Assembly (NCBI GenBank): GCA_002179805.1
Contig: NAVB01000896.1
Span: 1-38,415 of the forward strand
DNA: 38,415 nt
Reading direction: 5' to 3'
DNA from: Acanthamoeba lenticulata
Taxonomy: Eukaryota > Discosea > Longamoebia > Acanthamoebidae
Shown here: positions 36,939 through 38,415 of the stretch, piece by piece
Layout: each line of letters opens with the position of its first letter
How positions within the stretch are numbered: position 1 is the first letter of the stretch
The notes under the pieces: model-generated
The model's database searches: none
Seen by the model: only the letters and a program-made list of their open reading frames with translations
Told to the model about the DNA's origin: nothing
Translations under genes and position numbers: made by a program

Positions 36939-37846
36939 CCTCCCGCCGCGCACAGCTCCTCGTTGGCAGTCGCGCGGCATCGACAGTGCAAGGTTACGCA
37001 GCTCTTTGGCGCGACTTCAAAGGCTTCACAGCGTCGCTGCGCCGTGCCGGGTTACCGGCAAGTGCGGACACCGTCATGGACTTTCTCACCTGGCTCGACC
37101 TTAGCGGCCGCGGCGGACGTGCCGGTGCTGCCGTGTCCGCGATCGCACGGGAGCATGTCCTCGCGGGTGAGAAGTCGCCAAGTACTGACGCCCGCGTTCG
37201 CCTGCTGGCTGATGGCGTGGAACGCGCGTGGGCCAGGACTGGCAAGCGTGATTTTCGGCGCGATCCATTTCCGGTGGAGGCGCTCCACGCACACGTGCGC
37301 CGTGGACCTGCAGCCGGCGACCTTTGGCTGCAGGATGCATTACTGGTGGCGCTCGGACTTCGCACCATGCGCCGTGCCGCGGAGCTGGCGGCGCTGCGCG
37401 TCAAGGACGTCACGTGGCTGGCGGACCGTGCGCTCCTGCGCGTCTACATCAGGTCCTCGAAGGTCGACCAGGCTGGTCGAGGCTTTGAAGTTTTTATTGA
37501 AGCGTCCTCCGCACCCTGGTGCCCCGTGCGGCTGCACCGACGCTTCATGCTCCAGCGTGGGAGCGCGGCAGGCTTGCTATTTCGGTCTGCGGGAGGCAGA
37601 CCGCTCACTGCGAGCACCATCACGTCGGTCTGCAAGCGGATGGTGCGCGAGGCAGGCATGGACACTATTGTGTCTTCGCACTCGCTCCGCATCGGTGGTG
37701 CAACCACTGCCATGATGGGAGGCCTCCGCCAGGAGCAGATCATGGCGATTGGTGGTTGGCACAGTGGCGCGGTTGATCGGTATCTCCGCGCGGTGGAGGT
37801 CACCAAGCTTGGTGCTTCCACCCTCATCTTAGGGTCTGGTCTCTGA
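36860..37846 (+). CDS. Tyrosine recombinase (integrase-like) of the retroelement
   Basis: An open frame of 328 residues starting at ATG 36860, overlapping the RT-RNase H end by about 80 bases in another frame. The N-terminal SAM-like/core-binding part (TVQGYAALWRDFKGFTASL) is followed by the catalytic part: Arg in LGLRTMRRAAELAALRVKDV, Lys in IRSSKVDQ, His-X-X-Arg in SSHSLRIGGATT, Trp-His in AIGGWHSG and the nucleophile Tyr in VDRYLRAV. All residues needed for strand exchange seem present. It would insert the circular DNA copy at the AAC core. It could still act on related elements in trans, although the RT of this copy is broken. Confidence 0.9.
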   Translation: MRTGSGAVDHGSAGGRRHPLQRVEAIASRRAQLLVGSRAASTVQGYAALWRDFKGFTASLRRAGLPASADTVMDFLTWLDLSGRGGRAGAAVSAIAREHVLAGEKSPSTDARVRLLADGVERAWARTGKRDFRRDPFPVEALHAHVRRGPAAGDLWLQDALLVALGLRTMRRAAELAALRVKDVTWLADRALLRVYIRSSKVDQAGRGFEVFIEASSAPWCPVRLHRRFMLQRGSAAGLLFRSAGGRPLTASTITSVCKRMVREAGMDTIVSSHSLRIGGATTAMMGGLRQEQIMAIGGWHSGAVDRYLRAVEVTKLGASTLILGSGL

Positions 37847-37850
37847 CCTG

Positions 37851-37883
37851 CTCCTTTCAGTGTGCATGAGTGAGCAATATAAC
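37851..37883 (+). repeat. B1 split direct repeat
   Basis: 33 bases just after the recombinase stop, overlapping the first three bases (AAC) of A2. It matches B2 with one difference (TGAG here, CGAG in B2). Together B1 and A2 form the internal copy of the circle junction. Confidence 0.9.
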
Positions 37884-38107
37884 GGTAGTTGTTGTGCAAA
37901 GCATCAACAACAAAGTTTATTGCAAGTGCATTTCTTTGAGCATTTCCCCTTCTTCTCCATTGCAGGCCTGGATGGAAGGCCTGTGACGTTGAGCTCCCCT
38001 TTTTGGGGTTTCTCCTTTTAAGCAGCGGCCCTGGGGAAGGGTCGTCTGAGCAGGTTCAGTAGGAGCTCTTTATTTTTTCTTCTTCTTGTCTCTCAACCAA
38101 CACATCT
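37881..38107 (+). repeat. A2 split direct repeat
   Basis: A second copy of the A repeat, about 227 bases. Against A1 it has a 4-base gap, one T-run difference, one G/A change not at CpG, and about ten sites where CpG has become TpG or CpA in one or both copies. Confidence 0.92.
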
Positions 38108-38234
38108 CCCACCCTGCCCTCCCTGTGTTGAGTCCTTCTGTGCTGATCTCTGACTGTCTTGTCATAATTAAGTCAGAAGAGGCTTATAGGTGGGTGGAAG
38201 CACATGTTTCTCTCTCTCTCAAAAAGGCTATCCT

Positions 38235-38240
38235 AATAAA
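38235..38240 (+). terminator. AATAAA, possible 3' end signal of the retroelement
   Basis: AATAAA lies directly before B2, in the 133-base stretch that separates A2 from B2. It is well placed to end the genomic RNA of the element. Confidence 0.4.
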
Positions 38241-38273
38241 CTCCTTTCAGTGTGCATGAGCGAGCAATATAAC
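38241..38273 (+). repeat. B2 split direct repeat (right terminus)
   Basis: 33 bases from CTCCTTTCAG to ATATAAC, almost identical to B1. The element ends here; CA-rich simple sequence starts one base later. Confidence 0.9.
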
Positions 38274-38415
38274 CATGTTCACACACATGTGCACACACCA
38301 CACGCACCACACACATACACTCACATGTTCACACACATTTCTGCACACATCACACACACCACACACGCACACGCACACAGCACACACACACACACACACG
38401 CACACGCACACACAC
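38274..38415 (+). repeat. CA-rich simple-sequence tract to the right edge
   Basis: Imperfect CA/CACA repeats with scattered CATG, CACG and TTC interruptions, running off the window. No gene seen. Confidence 0.9.

Larger units (their letters stand above)
34005..38273 (+). mobile_element. Tyrosine-recombinase retrotransposon, DIRS order, Ngaro-like
   Basis: A 4.27-kb element with the layout A1 - gag - RT/RNase H - tyrosine recombinase - B1 - A2 - B2. The coding set (CCHC gag, DIRS-type RT and RNase H, Cre-like recombinase, no integrase, no protease seen) and the split direct repeats match Ngaro/PAT-like elements, as opposed to DIRS1 itself, which has inverted termini. A1 starts with AACGGTAG and B2 ends with ATATAAC, while the internal B1-A2 junction reads ATATAACGGTAG. 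The two ends therefore join at a shared AAC, as expected for insertion of a circular DNA by recombination. No target-site duplication is expected or seen. The 5' half is decayed; the 3' half is open. Confidence 0.9.

Noticed and set aside
34005..38107. A1 and A2 as ordinary LTRs of an LTR retrotransposon
   Set aside because: There is no TG...CA ends, primer-binding site, protease or DDE integrase. A tyrosine recombinase, the B1/B2 pair and A2 being internal to B2 fit split direct repeats instead.
38274..38415. CA-rich end as a telomere
   Set aside because: Units are irregular CA dinucleotides, not a G/C-strand telomere repeat, and the window edge is arbitrary.

Overview
The window looks like nuclear DNA of an amoebozoan, most likely Acanthamoeba or a close relative. 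The genes are GC-rich and densely packed. They are cut by many short introns (mostly 50-110 nt) with GTACG-type donors and pyrimidine-poor CAG acceptors. An 80-nt 5S rRNA fragment at 24070-24149 matches, as I remember it, the 5S rRNA of Acanthamoeba castellanii. Exons below were built by hand from splice sites, reading frame and family resemblance; nearly every model closes in frame, but no transcript data were available.

Left part (1-9.2 kb): a Ser/Pro/His-rich protein running off the left edge (minus strand); a fusion of an NMT1/THI5-like substrate-binding domain with a SAM-dependent methyltransferase (minus); and a kidney-type glutaminase with EF-hand-like and ankyrin parts (plus).

Middle (9.4-27.4 kb): a PX-C2-C2-LCAT/PDAT-like acyltransferase fusion; an NmrA-like NAD(P)-binding protein convergent with a divergent E2 ubiquitin-conjugating enzyme; a doubtful small coiled-coil gene; cytosolic glutamyl-tRNA synthetase; a small Lys-rich protein; a RapGAP-domain protein; a truncated 5S rRNA gene; tRNA-Lys(CTT); an F-box/WD40 protein; tRNA-Trp(CCA); and a wreck of a USP47-like deubiquitinase without its catalytic cysteine.

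Right part (27.4-38.4 kb): a complete 24-exon MRP/ABCC-type ABC transporter (minus) whose introns carry many CGTGT-like simple repeats, then a 4.27-kb tyrosine-recombinase retrotransposon of the DIRS/Ngaro class. That element has gag, reverse transcriptase-RNase H and tyrosine recombinase ORFs, flanked by split direct repeats in the order A1-ORFs-B1-A2-B2. A CA-rich simple-sequence tract follows to the right edge.

The most striking signal is in the retroelement. Almost every base difference between its two A repeats, and the only one between its B repeats, is a CpG changed to TpG or CpA, often in opposite directions in the two copies. The gag/5' reverse-transcriptase half is almost free of CpG, carries an in-frame TGA and has lost the motif A aspartate, while the 3' half is CpG-rich with open reading frames. 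This points to methylation-linked or RIP-like mutation at CpG with a sharp boundary inside one element.
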